Shown here in pieces: positions 1-5,702 of a stretch of 6,189 bases of DNA. Below the pieces are notes generated by a model. It made no database searches, was not told the origin of the DNA, and saw only the letters and a list, made by a program, of their open reading frames with translations. The translations under genes were made by a program, and so were the position numbers. Where the stretch lies: assembly GCA_014381035.1 (NCBI GenBank), contig JACMIS010000341.1, positions 1 to 6,189 on the forward strand, written 5' to 3'. Within the stretch, counting starts at the first letter, position 1; every line of letters starts with the position of its first letter. This DNA comes from Armatimonadota bacterium (lineage in GTDB: Bacteria; Armatimonadota; Armatimonadia; Armatimonadales; Armatimonadaceae).

Positions 1-543
1 GTTGATCCATCGCCCGGTCTGTGGGTCGTAGTAGCGGTAGGTGCAGAGGATCAGCCCGGTCTCGAAGTCGGTGTAGTAGCCGAACTGTGCCCCGAAGCCG
101 AAGCAGACGCCCTGCGCTATCCCGATGAAGACCTCGGACGTGTCGGTCAGCGGCGTGCCGTAGGAGGCATACCCCTTGCGCTGACGCACCCCTTCGTTCT
201 TGTACATCTCCTCGCACACGTTGCCCCGCTCGTCAAACGTGAAATACAGCGTGTCGAATGTCGAACTCAGGTAGCCGGGGGACAGGTGAGGGTAATGGCT
301 CACACCGACCCGGGAGATGAGTCCGTTCGCGCCGAAGATATTGACCGCGGAAGGCAGGTATTCCGTCACCGGCTTGCTGTTCGCGTTCGTATAGGAAACC
401 GCCTGCAGTTCGACGACCGGCGTCGTCCCGTCATAAAGGAAGTAGGTCCGCCCGTAGGCGTTCTGCTTCCACGCCCGCAGTCCGCCGCTCGTGTACCCCG
501 CCGTGAGCAGGACTCCGACAATGCGCCGGAAACGTACTGCTGA
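1..543 (-). pseudogene. Rhs/YD-repeat protein, C-terminal core fragment lacking a start (continues past left edge)
   Basis: An open frame of 181 codons reads leftward off the window edge. It encodes LTAGYTSGGLRAWKQ, GRTYFLYDG, IFGANGLISR, LYFTFDERGNV and, at the visible end, FGYYTDFETGL followed by RYYDPQTGRW. These are the hallmarks of the RHS repeat-associated core, which in the family closes the toxin-encapsulating shell just before the variable C-terminal toxin tip. The frame begins immediately after the in-frame TAA (544-546) that ends the neighbouring gene. There is no ATG, GTG or TTG before about codon 59, so the large YD-repeat N-terminal part of an Rhs protein is absent. Only a core end is left, with the tip and any immunity gene outside the window. 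It is either a decayed rhs gene or an orphan rhs module of the kind kept downstream of rhs loci for tip exchange. Family assignment is sure; functional state is unknown. Confidence 0.85.
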
Positions 544-852
544 TTATTGGAGCTCATAGCGGGCCCGTTGCGCCTTCAGGGTGTCTTCCAAGCGTCGCAC
601 AATCTCGCTCCGCTTCTCCGGGGAGATAGTCTCGTGATCGTGTGGCGGCTCCCAGTTGTTGATTTCAGAAACATAAATGACCTTATCAACATCAGCTCCA
701 CAAAGGTAATCAAAGCAGATGCGCACGCGCCGGTCGCTTTCGCAGTACAGATATTCCCTGTCCGCGCTGGGACCGACGATGCGGTACACGGGTTTCAGCC
801 ACCGGTCAAAGGTGCCTAAGATTCTGTCGAGAAAAATCAGATCACTCTGCAT
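544..852 (-). CDS. Hypothetical 102-aa protein, possible Rhs-associated immunity protein
   Basis: I do not recognise the family. The protein is small, soluble and charged, with no signal peptide or membrane segment. Residues 1-28 contain a hydrophobic start and the segment DRWLKPVYRIVG. Residues 33-63 look beta-rich (EYLYCESDRRVRICFDY, then KVIYVSEI). They are followed by an NNWEPPHDHE turn (65-74) and a C-terminal helix from about 77 to 98 (SPEKRSEIVRRLEDTLKAQR). This beta-sheet, Trp-Pro-Pro turn and final helix resemble many small immunity-type proteins found beside polymorphic toxins, and the adjoining Rhs core fragment supports that reading. The ATG is the only start after an in-frame stop 24-26 bases upstream. 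No good Shine-Dalgarno sequence is visible. Its cognate toxin, if any, is not upstream, where divergent mnmE lies. It could equally be an unrelated conserved protein. Confidence 0.6.
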   Translation of the reverse strand: MQSDLIFLDRILGTFDRWLKPVYRIVGPSADREYLYCESDRRVRICFDYLCGADVDKVIYVSEINNWEPPHDHETISPEKRSEIVRRLEDTLKAQRARYELQ

Positions 853-919
853 AGTTATGGTACCAGCAAGTTTTCATAGGATCTGCGTAGGCAACAAAGC
901 CGACTCGATTGAGTTGCGA

Positions 920-1011
920 TAGCATGATTGAGGGTATCCTCGCGGAGCAGTTGCGATGGGGCGTTAGGAAACGTTATCGCTCTGGCGAGGGTTCGATCCC
1001 GTCCCTGCTAA
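920..1011 (+). other. tRNA-like structured segment, non-canonical (possible tRNA relic)
   Basis: The segment contains a T-arm-like GAGGG-TTCGATC-CCGTC (987-1003, one mismatched pair) followed by CCTGCTA (1004-1010). That sequence pairs at 6 of 7 positions with TAGCATG (920-926), as an acceptor stem would. Between them are two hairpins, GAGG/CCTC (930-933 with 938-941) and GCGAT/ATCGC (953-957 with 976-980), the latter with an inner CGTT/AACG. However, the first hairpin has a 4-base loop, the second has an 18-base loop with no recognisable anticodon, 11 bases separate them, and no CCA end is encoded. It does not fold as a working tRNA. It may be a degenerate tRNA or a chance match in the mnmE leader. 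Confidence 0.2.
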
Positions 1012-1026
1012 ACCGCATCATTTATT

Positions 1027-2421
1027 ATGATTATATCGGAAACTATTGTCGCTATTGCTACCGCGACCGCCCCGGCGGGAGTGGGTATGGTCCGTATTTC
1101 CGGTCCCGGGGCGTTGGCGATTGCAGAACGTATCCTGCGCACGAAAGTACGAGTTTCCGACCAACCTCACGCGACGCTCCGGCGGATGGAGGTTATCGAG
1201 CCGGAATCGGGCGAGATGATTGACGACGGTCTGGTCGCGGTATTTTACTCCCCGAACTCGTTCACGGGAGAAAATGTCGTCGAGTTGCAGGGGCACGGGG
1301 GGAGCGTAACGCTATCGCGGGTTCTCCAAGCCGCGCTTTCTGCCGGGGCGAGAATGGCACATCCGGGCGAGTTTTCCGAACGCGCTTTCGTCAGCGGCAA
1401 ACTGGACCTCGCCCAAGCCGAAGCCATCGCCTCGATGATCTCTGCACAAACGGTGACCGCACAGCGGGTCGCGCGTCGCCAGCTTTCCGGTTCCTTGTCG
1501 CAAGCCGTCACCGAAGCGACCACCGCCATCGAGGATGCCCTTGCCCGCATCGAGGCGAGTATTGATTTCCCCGAGGATGTTGGCGAGCTACTTACCGACC
1601 CGGCAGCGACCGCCGTTGTCGAGGACGCGCTTAGCCGCGCTCAGACGGTGGCGACCCGCCTGCTTTCGACAGCCGCCTATGGACAGCGGCTCGGGGACGG
1701 CGTGACGCTGGTTCTCGCCGGTCGTCCGAATGTCGGAAAATCTTCGCTCCTCAATGCCCTTGCCGGACGTGACCGCGCCATCGTTTCGCCGATTGCGGGA
1801 ACCACGCGAGACGTCGTGGAAGAATCGCTGAATATCGGAGGGATTCCCGTTCGCGCTCTGGACACGGCGGGGATTCGGGAAACCGGCGACACGGTGGAAA
1901 AAATCGGCGTCGAGCGAGCACGGACCGCCGTGTCGGATGCCGATGTGATTGTCGCCGTGCTCGACGGAACCGAAGGCGTAACACCCGACCACGTAACATT
2001 CCTGCAATCGCTCGCCGGACGCGCCGTGGTAGTCGCGGTGAATAAATCCGACACCGGAAATGTCGCCGGAACCGTTCTTGATGCGCAACACCTTCTGCCG
2101 GAAACGCCCGTTGTCACGGTCGCGGCACGGACGGGCGCGGGACTGCCCGGACTTACCACGGCGATCCTGTCCCACCTGACAAATGCACAAACCATTGATA
2201 CCAACGCGCCGCTCGTCACTTCTGCCCGCCATACCGACGCCCTGCAACGCGCTACCACGTCGCTCGACATGGCACTCAGCACCCTACGAAGCGGAATGCC
2301 CGCCGAACTTATCGCCGTAGATGCCCACGCCGCGATTTCCGCACTCGGGGAAATTACCGGTCAAACCGCCCGCGAGGAAATCATTGCGGGCATCTTCTCG
2401 CGTTTCTGCATCGGCAAGTAG
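1027..2421 (+). CDS. mnmE: tRNA uridine-5-carboxymethylaminomethyl(34) synthesis GTPase MnmE
   Basis: MnmE (TrmE) works with MnmG in the cytoplasm to install the (carboxymethyl)aminomethyl group at C5 of wobble uridine 34 in certain tRNAs, using GTP, a tetrahydrofolate one-carbon donor and FAD. The 464 residues match the family length. The N-terminal folate-binding domain has FTGENVVELQGHGG (79-92), PGEFSERAF (113-121) and GKLDLAQAEA. A helical domain surrounds the inserted G domain, which has P-loop GRPNVGKS (232-239), GTTRD (258-262), DTAG (279-282) and NKSD (339-342). The protein ends in FCIGK (460-464), the invariant C-terminal motif with the functionally required cysteine (C461). The ATG at 1027 is the only start after an in-frame TAA at 1009-1011, and MIISETIVAIAT aligns with known N-termini. 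No clear Shine-Dalgarno precedes it. No mnmG, rsmG or yidC neighbour is visible, so it appears to be a stand-alone gene. No convincing terminator follows it on the plus strand. Confidence 0.98.
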   Translation: MIISETIVAIATATAPAGVGMVRISGPGALAIAERILRTKVRVSDQPHATLRRMEVIEPESGEMIDDGLVAVFYSPNSFTGENVVELQGHGGSVTLSRVLQAALSAGARMAHPGEFSERAFVSGKLDLAQAEAIASMISAQTVTAQRVARRQLSGSLSQAVTEATTAIEDALARIEASIDFPEDVGELLTDPAATAVVEDALSRAQTVATRLLSTAAYGQRLGDGVTLVLAGRPNVGKSSLLNALAGRDRAIVSPIAGTTRDVVEESLNIGGIPVRALDTAGIRETGDTVEKIGVERARTAVSDADVIVAVLDGTEGVTPDHVTFLQSLAGRAVVVAVNKSDTGNVAGTVLDAQHLLPETPVVTVAARTGAGLPGLTTAILSHLTNAQTIDTNAPLVTSARHTDALQRATTSLDMALSTLRSGMPAELIAVDAHAAISALGEITGQTAREEIIAGIFSRFCIGK

Positions 2422-2543
2422 GTCGGAACGTCGCGAACTCGACGACACCGCGTGGCATGTTCCCCGCCAGGTTTTGTTATGAAACGCCCCTCACCCCGAC
2501 AAACTGGTACAGATAGTTCCCAGAGACAGACAGGCAACAGGTC

Positions 2544-2577
2544 AAATAAAAAGACCCTGCTCACCGCGCAGGGTCTT
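2544..2577 (-). terminator. Intrinsic terminator of the prepilin-like gene
   Basis: A perfect 10-bp stem (AAGACCCTGC at 2551-2560 with GCAGGGTCTT at 2568-2577) encloses a 7-base loop. Read on the minus strand the hairpin is followed by TTTTTATTT. It lies 24 bases after the stop codon of the prepilin-like gene. On the plus strand no U-tract follows, so it would end mnmE transcripts poorly. Confidence 0.9.
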
Positions 2578-2601
2578 CCGCTGACAATGTCCTGATGCGT
2601 T

Positions 2602-3444
2602 TTACTTCAAGCGGTCGTCATCCGTTCTGGTTATCAGTTTGAAGTAATAGTCACGGGACAAGCCCGCGTCGCGGCGGGCTTGATCCACGCCCATCGCTTC
2701 TGCTTTCCAATACTTGGCATGACCATCCCCGAAAGAGATATTGGAACCGCCTTGATGACGCTGTTTGCCTCGAATAGGCAGATAGACCGTTTCCGACGGC
2801 GAGTTACGCGGTCCCCACCAGGCGCAACGCGGCGATACATTGTCACCGTCAACGCAGTTTGGGCTCATGATACGCCGCGGATCCGTGAACAGGATGTTCG
2901 TACTATCGGCGACAAGTGCCAGGTCTGCCGGGCGACCGATGTCGGCGAGCGGGACCGGGGTCGTATTGTAGACATCGTTACGGGCGGCCTTCACCACGTT
3001 TTCGTTGATACCCAGACCTTGAAATATCGCGATCTTCACGGGAGACGTACCCTGCGGTCCCAGCACATCGAACAGGTTGGAGGTGTCGCCACTCGGACAA
3101 AAGAAGATACCCGCGTTTTTCATGTACGGATAAATCTCCTGTGTCCATGAAGCATACTTACAGTTATCAAAACTGTCGGGATTGCCAAGATACGACGCAC
3201 ACCAGTCAGCGTGGTTGATCGGGTAGGTTTCGTCGTGATCCTGAGCATACATCATGATACCGAGCCCGATCTGTTTGAGATTGGATACGCACGATATGGA
3301 GCGGGCTTTTTCACGCGCTTGCGCAAAAACTGGAAACAGTATCGCTGCTAATAATGCGATGATAGCAATAACGACGAGTAGTTCGATGAGGGTAAATCCT
3401 CGGTGACGAGTATTCCCTCCTGCGACAGTGTTCAGATACAGCAT
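2602..3444 (-). CDS. Type II/IV prepilin-like protein with H-X9-DG C-terminal motif (DUF1559-like)
   Basis: This is a secreted or surface pseudopilin-like protein of 280 residues. A short basic leader ends in RHRG, followed by [21 protein letters not shown] (17-37). That is a classic type III signal: prepilin peptidase should cut after G16 and methylate F17, and E21 is the conserved Glu5 of the mature pilin. [12 protein letters not shown] and SNLKQIG follow. The globular part has six cysteines (52, 82, 95, 116, 197, 207), which could form disulfides after export. Near the end H230 is followed nine residues later by D240-G241 ([14 protein letters not shown]), the H-X9-DG motif of processing-associated prepilin-type proteins. 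Specific partners are unknown for this family. I chose ATG 3444 over GTG 3507 because GGAGA lies 6 bases upstream of it and the extra 21 residues would lengthen the leader without family support. It is transcribed alone, bounded by terminators at 2544-2577 and 3607-3642, and its upstream region carries Pho-box-like repeats. Confidence 0.93.
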   Translation of the reverse strand: MLYLNTVAGGNTRHRGFTLIELLVVIAIIALLAAILFPVFAQAREKARSISCVSNLKQIGLGIMMYAQDHDETYPINHADWCASYLGNPDSFDNCKYASWTQEIYPYMKNAGIFFCPSGDTSNLFDVLGPQGTSPVKIAIFQGLGINENVVKAARNDVYNTTPVPLADIGRPADLALVADSTNILFTDPRRIMSPNCVDGDNVSPRCAWWGPRNSPSETVYLPIRGKQRHQGGSNISFGDGHAKYWKAEAMGVDQARRDAGLSRDYYFKLITRTDDDRLK

Positions 3445-3450
3445 GACAGT

Positions 3451-3455
3451 TCTCC
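3451..3455 (-). promoter_or_regulatory. Shine-Dalgarno GGAGA that sets the prepilin start
   Basis: On the minus strand GGAGA is followed by six bases (ACTGTC) and ATG at 3444. No comparable site precedes the upstream in-frame GTG at 3507. This favours the shorter 280-residue product with a typical type III leader of 16 residues. Confidence 0.75.
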
Positions 3456-3476
3456 AATACTTGTTAGTGGCAAATA

Positions 3477-3506
3477 CTTTGGTCCAATATACAACGCTTT
3501 GGTCCA
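3477..3506 (-). repeat. Two 10-bp direct repeats CTTTGGTCCA, 20 bp apart, in the prepilin leader
   Basis: CTTTGGTCCA occurs at 3477-3486 and again at 3497-3506, exactly 20 bp start to start (about two helical turns). Each contains the near-palindrome TTGG-T-CCA; the left copy is complete as TTGGTCCAA. They sit between the likely transcription start (about 3513) and the Shine-Dalgarno. That position suits a downstream operator for a dimeric regulator, or an RNA-level site. The role is inferred from spacing and position only. Confidence 0.45.
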
Positions 3507-3519
3507 CCCATATGCTACC

Positions 3520-3525
3520 ACTATG
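3520..3525 (-). promoter_or_regulatory. Candidate -10 box (CATAGT) of the prepilin-like gene
   Basis: CATAGT matches TATAAT at four of six positions. It begins 13 bases beyond the last Pho-box-like repeat, near the distance at which activators of the PhoB/OmpR family replace a -35 element. No independent -35 match is seen. Transcription would start near 3513, giving a leader of roughly 70 bases. Confidence 0.35.
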
Positions 3526-3537
3526 TTCCGTTTATTC

Positions 3538-3579
3538 AGGTTAAGTAAAGGTTAAATTGCAGGTTAAGGAAAGATTAAG
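3538..3579 (-). promoter_or_regulatory. Pho-box-like array: four tandem 8-bp repeats upstream of the prepilin-like gene
   Basis: Reading the minus strand toward the gene, the repeats are CTTAATCT (3579-3572), CTTAACCT (3568-3561), TTTAACCT (3556-3549) and CTTAACCT (3545-3538). Start-to-start steps are 11, 12 and 11 bp. All four fit PyTTAAPyPy(T/A), the element reported for the phosphate-responsive regulator SphR of cyanobacteria. The ~11-bp direct-repeat period is typical of PhoB/PhoP-type (OmpR-family) binding sites. The array lies about 94 bp upstream of the start codon, with a plausible -10 box just downstream. That the regulator here responds to phosphate is inferred. Confidence 0.6.
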
Positions 3580-3606
3580 TTTTCAGCTGTGCTATGGCAT
3601 TATGTT

Positions 3607-3642
3607 AAGAAAAACGGCACGAACACTGGTCCGTGCCGTTTT
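3607..3642 (-). terminator. Intrinsic terminator of the 5'-nucleotidase gene
   Basis: A perfect 11-bp stem (AAAACGGCACG at 3611-3621 with CGTGCCGTTTT at 3632-3642) has a 10-base loop. On the minus strand it runs into TTTTTCTT. It starts 15 bases after the phosphatase stop codon and separates that gene from the prepilin-like gene promoter. Confidence 0.92.
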
Positions 3643-3657
3643 CGCTGGATTTACCGA

Positions 3658-5253
3658 TCAGTTATACGCCGTTCCGCCTTCGAGTTTAACGCGCCCGTCC
3701 GGGGTCGGAGAGATCGGCGAGTTTTTCTTGATGTAGTTAGCCAGCAGATCGAGGCGCATATTCTTCGTGTCTACCGGGTTTATCGCGTACTTTTTCACTT
3801 CGCCTCCGAAGTAGTAAGAGGACGCCGCTCCCTTGTATATTTTCTCGTCCTCTATCGGTGCCCCATTCAGCGTGCCATCCACGAATGCCCAGTCCGACTT
3901 GCCGCTGCCATCGGTGCGCGGCGTTGCTTTTGCCACGTAGCGGAGTGTTTTCGAAGTTGCCGGACGCGTGTAGCCGAGCAGTTTCTTCAAGTCCGAGCCT
4001 TTGATCTCGAACGTAAAGATCGTGTTCGTGAACGGGTCCACGTTGATCAGATCGCCGCGGGTGATGTCGCCGCGCAGCACCGGGGCGCGTACCCCGCCGA
4101 AGTTTTCCAGTTCGAACTCCGCGCCGGGCGTTTCCGCGAGCATCGCATCGCACATCAGGTAGTAGTTTGTCGCATCCTCACCCTTGATGTCCACGAATTC
4201 GTCTGCCGCCTTGCCAACGATTTCGCCGTACTTCGCCGAGATCGGCTTCCAGTATTTTTCGACCACAGCTTTGACCCGCTTATCCTCGGCAACGGAATCG
4301 TCCATCGTCAGAAGACTCGCCGTGTATTGCGCGACCCGCCATTTGCCGTCCGGTCCCGGTTGCGCCATCAAATCCAGTCGTCCGAGTTCGCCACCCCATG
4401 CGTGCGCCTGTACGATAACGGTGCCTTGCGGGTCGCCGCGCTTCGGGTTCTTCGCCGCCTCGTAATCCCCCACCGGCAGACGTGTGTGCGAGTGCGCCCC
4501 GACAATCAGATCAATTCCGGGAATATCCTGCGCGATGATCTTGTCTTCATCGTAGCCGCAGTGTGAAAGCAGGATCACCAAGTCGGCTTGCTGGCGCAGT
4601 TTCGGGACCAGTTCCTTGGCGACATCGGCGGGCTGGCGCATCTCGCACGTGTCACTGATCGCTTTGTACGTCCGCGACGAATACGTGGTCAAGCCGAACA
4701 AAGCGACTTTCAGACCATCCCAGTTCTCGATGACATACGGCTGCTCAATCGGCTGTTTCGTGGTTTTGTCGTACACGTTCGCCAGCACCATCGGGTACTT
4801 GATGAACGACCGCATTTCCTTGAACTGATCGGTGGTCATGTTGAAATCGTGATTCCCGAACGTGCCCATGTCGAACCCGACCAGACTATTGGCTTCGTAA
4901 TCCGCCTTGCCGAGATACTCTACCGAGAACGGCGAACCGTCCATCGAGTCGCCGAGATCAAAGACGTGCACATTTTTCTCTTTGCGCTTGATCCGTCCGA
5001 CAACAGTGGCACGGCGTGCGACCCCACCGATCTGGACGTGCTTCGGCATGTAGGAAACAAAGTCACCGGGCGCGGTCTTGTCCGCATAGGAGAACGGCAT
5101 CAAGTGACCGTGCGGGTCGTTCGAGTGCAAAATTGTGAACCGCTTGGTCGGCGCGGACGCACCGGCATACGCGGGCGTGTAGCGAAGAACAAACGGTGCG
5201 GCAAGCAACGCGCCCAGAAAAAGACGGCGAGAAGAACGGATGGGTTGGGACAT
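3658..5253 (-). CDS. Tat-exported metallophosphatase/5'-nucleotidase (UshA family)
   Basis: This exported enzyme of 531 residues probably hydrolyses nucleotides or other phosphomonoesters outside the cytoplasmic membrane. The N-terminus has SSRRLFLG (7-14), a twin-arginine motif, then a hydrophobic stretch and a likely signal peptidase site after A28-Y29-A30. The calcineurin-like domain shows dimetal ligands in order: NDPHGH (D46, H48), FDLGD (D102), GNHD (N134, H135), LSH (H231) and GAHSH (H254, H256). The C-terminal 5'-nucleotidase domain has NFGGVRAP (384-391), GDITRGDL and DPFTNT (406-411), with an aromatic SYYFGG near 479-484 that may stack on the base. Substrate specificity cannot be read from sequence. 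I start at ATG 5253, because the upstream ATG at 5340 directly abuts a perfect TATAAT and so lies outside the transcript. AAAGGGTG (5271-5264) is a distant Shine-Dalgarno. The gene appears monocistronic, with its own terminator. Confidence 0.93.
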   Translation of the reverse strand: MSQPIRSSRRLFLGALLAAPFVLRYTPAYAGASAPTKRFTILHSNDPHGHLMPFSYADKTAPGDFVSYMPKHVQIGGVARRATVVGRIKRKEKNVHVFDLGDSMDGSPFSVEYLGKADYEANSLVGFDMGTFGNHDFNMTTDQFKEMRSFIKYPMVLANVYDKTTKQPIEQPYVIENWDGLKVALFGLTTYSSRTYKAISDTCEMRQPADVAKELVPKLRQQADLVILLSHCGYDEDKIIAQDIPGIDLIVGAHSHTRLPVGDYEAAKNPKRGDPQGTVIVQAHAWGGELGRLDLMAQPGPDGKWRVAQYTASLLTMDDSVAEDKRVKAVVEKYWKPISAKYGEIVGKAADEFVDIKGEDATNYYLMCDAMLAETPGAEFELENFGGVRAPVLRGDITRGDLINVDPFTNTIFTFEIKGSDLKKLLGYTRPATSKTLRYVAKATPRTDGSGKSDWAFVDGTLNGAPIEDEKIYKGAASSYYFGGEVKKYAINPVDTKNMRLDLLANYIKKNSPISPTPDGRVKLEGGTAYN

Positions 5254-5340
5254 GATTTTGATACACCCTTTACAAAAAGATAAAAGTGAGATGACGGCAC
5301 AACGGGCGCGACGATAAAATAAACGCCGCACCCGTGGCAT

Positions 5341-5346
5341 ATTATA
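5341..5346 (-). promoter_or_regulatory. -10 box TATAAT of the 5'-nucleotidase gene
   Basis: A perfect TATAAT on the minus strand would start transcription near 5334, giving a leader of about 80 bases before ATG 5253. The -35 region has no strong match. The box lies in the divergent gap with the small membrane protein gene. A palindrome AACCGGTT (5352-5359) sits just upstream, where a regulator could affect this promoter. No Pho-box-like repeats are present here. Confidence 0.6.
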
Positions 5347-5384
5347 TCGAAAACCGGTTGCGAAAGGAAACCGCTCAGGCGCGG

Positions 5385-5390
5385 TACAAT
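5385..5390 (+). promoter_or_regulatory. -10 box TACAAT placed for a leaderless transcript
   Basis: TACAAT (5 of 6 to consensus) ends six bases before the ATG at 5397, so the usual +1 position falls on or next to the start codon. There is no Shine-Dalgarno between them. No good -35 is found at 16-18 bp; TTGCGA at 5359-5364 is too far, with 20 bp between. Confidence 0.45.
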
Positions 5391-5396
5391 ACGCGC

Positions 5397-5699
5397 ATGA
5401 AACGATTCAAGCAAAGTGGCTTCGGGGTGACAGTCGCCCTGGTGAACGCGCTGATGGCGGCTTTCCTTTCGGTGACGACCTTGATTGAGCTGATCGGCTT
5501 GCGCGGACGTTTGCTGTGCGGCAACCACGTGAGTTCGATCTACAGCCAATTCAGTATCGCCATGATTTTCGTAACCATAGCGGTATTCGGATGGTGTATC
5601 GCCCGCAATTCGAACTACGGAGTACGCGCCGCCCGTTGTGCCGTTACCGGAGCGATCACGGTCTGGCTCATTTGCCAGTTCGCGACCGGATGGCATTAG
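5397..5699 (+). CDS. Small membrane protein of unknown function, about three transmembrane helices
   Basis: I do not recognise this 100-residue protein. After a basic start (MKRFKQ) it has a long hydrophobic helix at about 8-34 (GVTVALVNALMAAFLSV and on), a second at about 51-69 (FSIAMIFVTIAVFGWCIA) and a third at about 80-97 (CAVTGAITVWLICQF). Basic residues at K2, R3, K5 suggest a cytoplasmic N-terminus; R70, R77 and R80 flank the second and third helices. C41, C67, C81 and C93 are unpaired with any obvious motif. I chose ATG 5397 over the upstream in-frame GTG 5334, which has no ribosome site and would add 21 hydrophilic residues. The gene is divergent from the phosphatase and ends three bases from the end of convergent rpiA. 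No function is proposed. Confidence 0.7.
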   Translation: MKRFKQSGFGVTVALVNALMAAFLSVTTLIELIGLRGRLLCGNHVSSIYSQFSIAMIFVTIAVFGWCIARNSNYGVRAARCAVTGAITVWLICQFATGWH

Positions 5700-5702
5700 C
5701 CG

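Noticed and set aside
366..557. Minus-strand 63-codon frame starting MSSNNQQYVSG at the junction between the 102-aa gene and the Rhs fragment
   Set aside because: I considered whether it supplies the missing start of the Rhs fragment through a frameshift. Its translation after the first dozen residues is Arg/Ser-rich with no Rhs similarity, while the other frame holds the clear Rhs core, so it is a shadow.
1588..2247. Minus-strand open frame of 219 codons
   Set aside because: Antisense shadow of the mnmE G domain; the plus-strand frame carries all GTPase motifs.
2422..2543. Gap after mnmE examined for a plus-strand terminator or small gene
   Set aside because: Only weak, short pairings without a U-tract, and no coding frame of note, were found.
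3445..3507. Longer prepilin start at GTG 3507
   Set aside because: It has no Shine-Dalgarno and would give an unusually long leader. ATG 3444 has GGAGA at six bases.
3464..3511. A 15-codon leader peptide frame ([15 protein letters not shown]) before the prepilin-like gene
   Set aside because: There is no ribosome site and no run of a regulatory amino acid. It is too short to separate from chance, so it is not listed as a gene.
3589..4566. Long plus-strand open frame of 325 codons
   Set aside because: It lies antisense to the well-supported phosphatase gene. Its translation is Arg/Val-rich with no recognisable domain, as expected from GC-rich codon use on the other strand.
4588..5283. Plus-strand open frame of 231 codons
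   Set aside because: Also antisense to the phosphatase, with no motif or ribosome site and an unusual Arg-rich composition.
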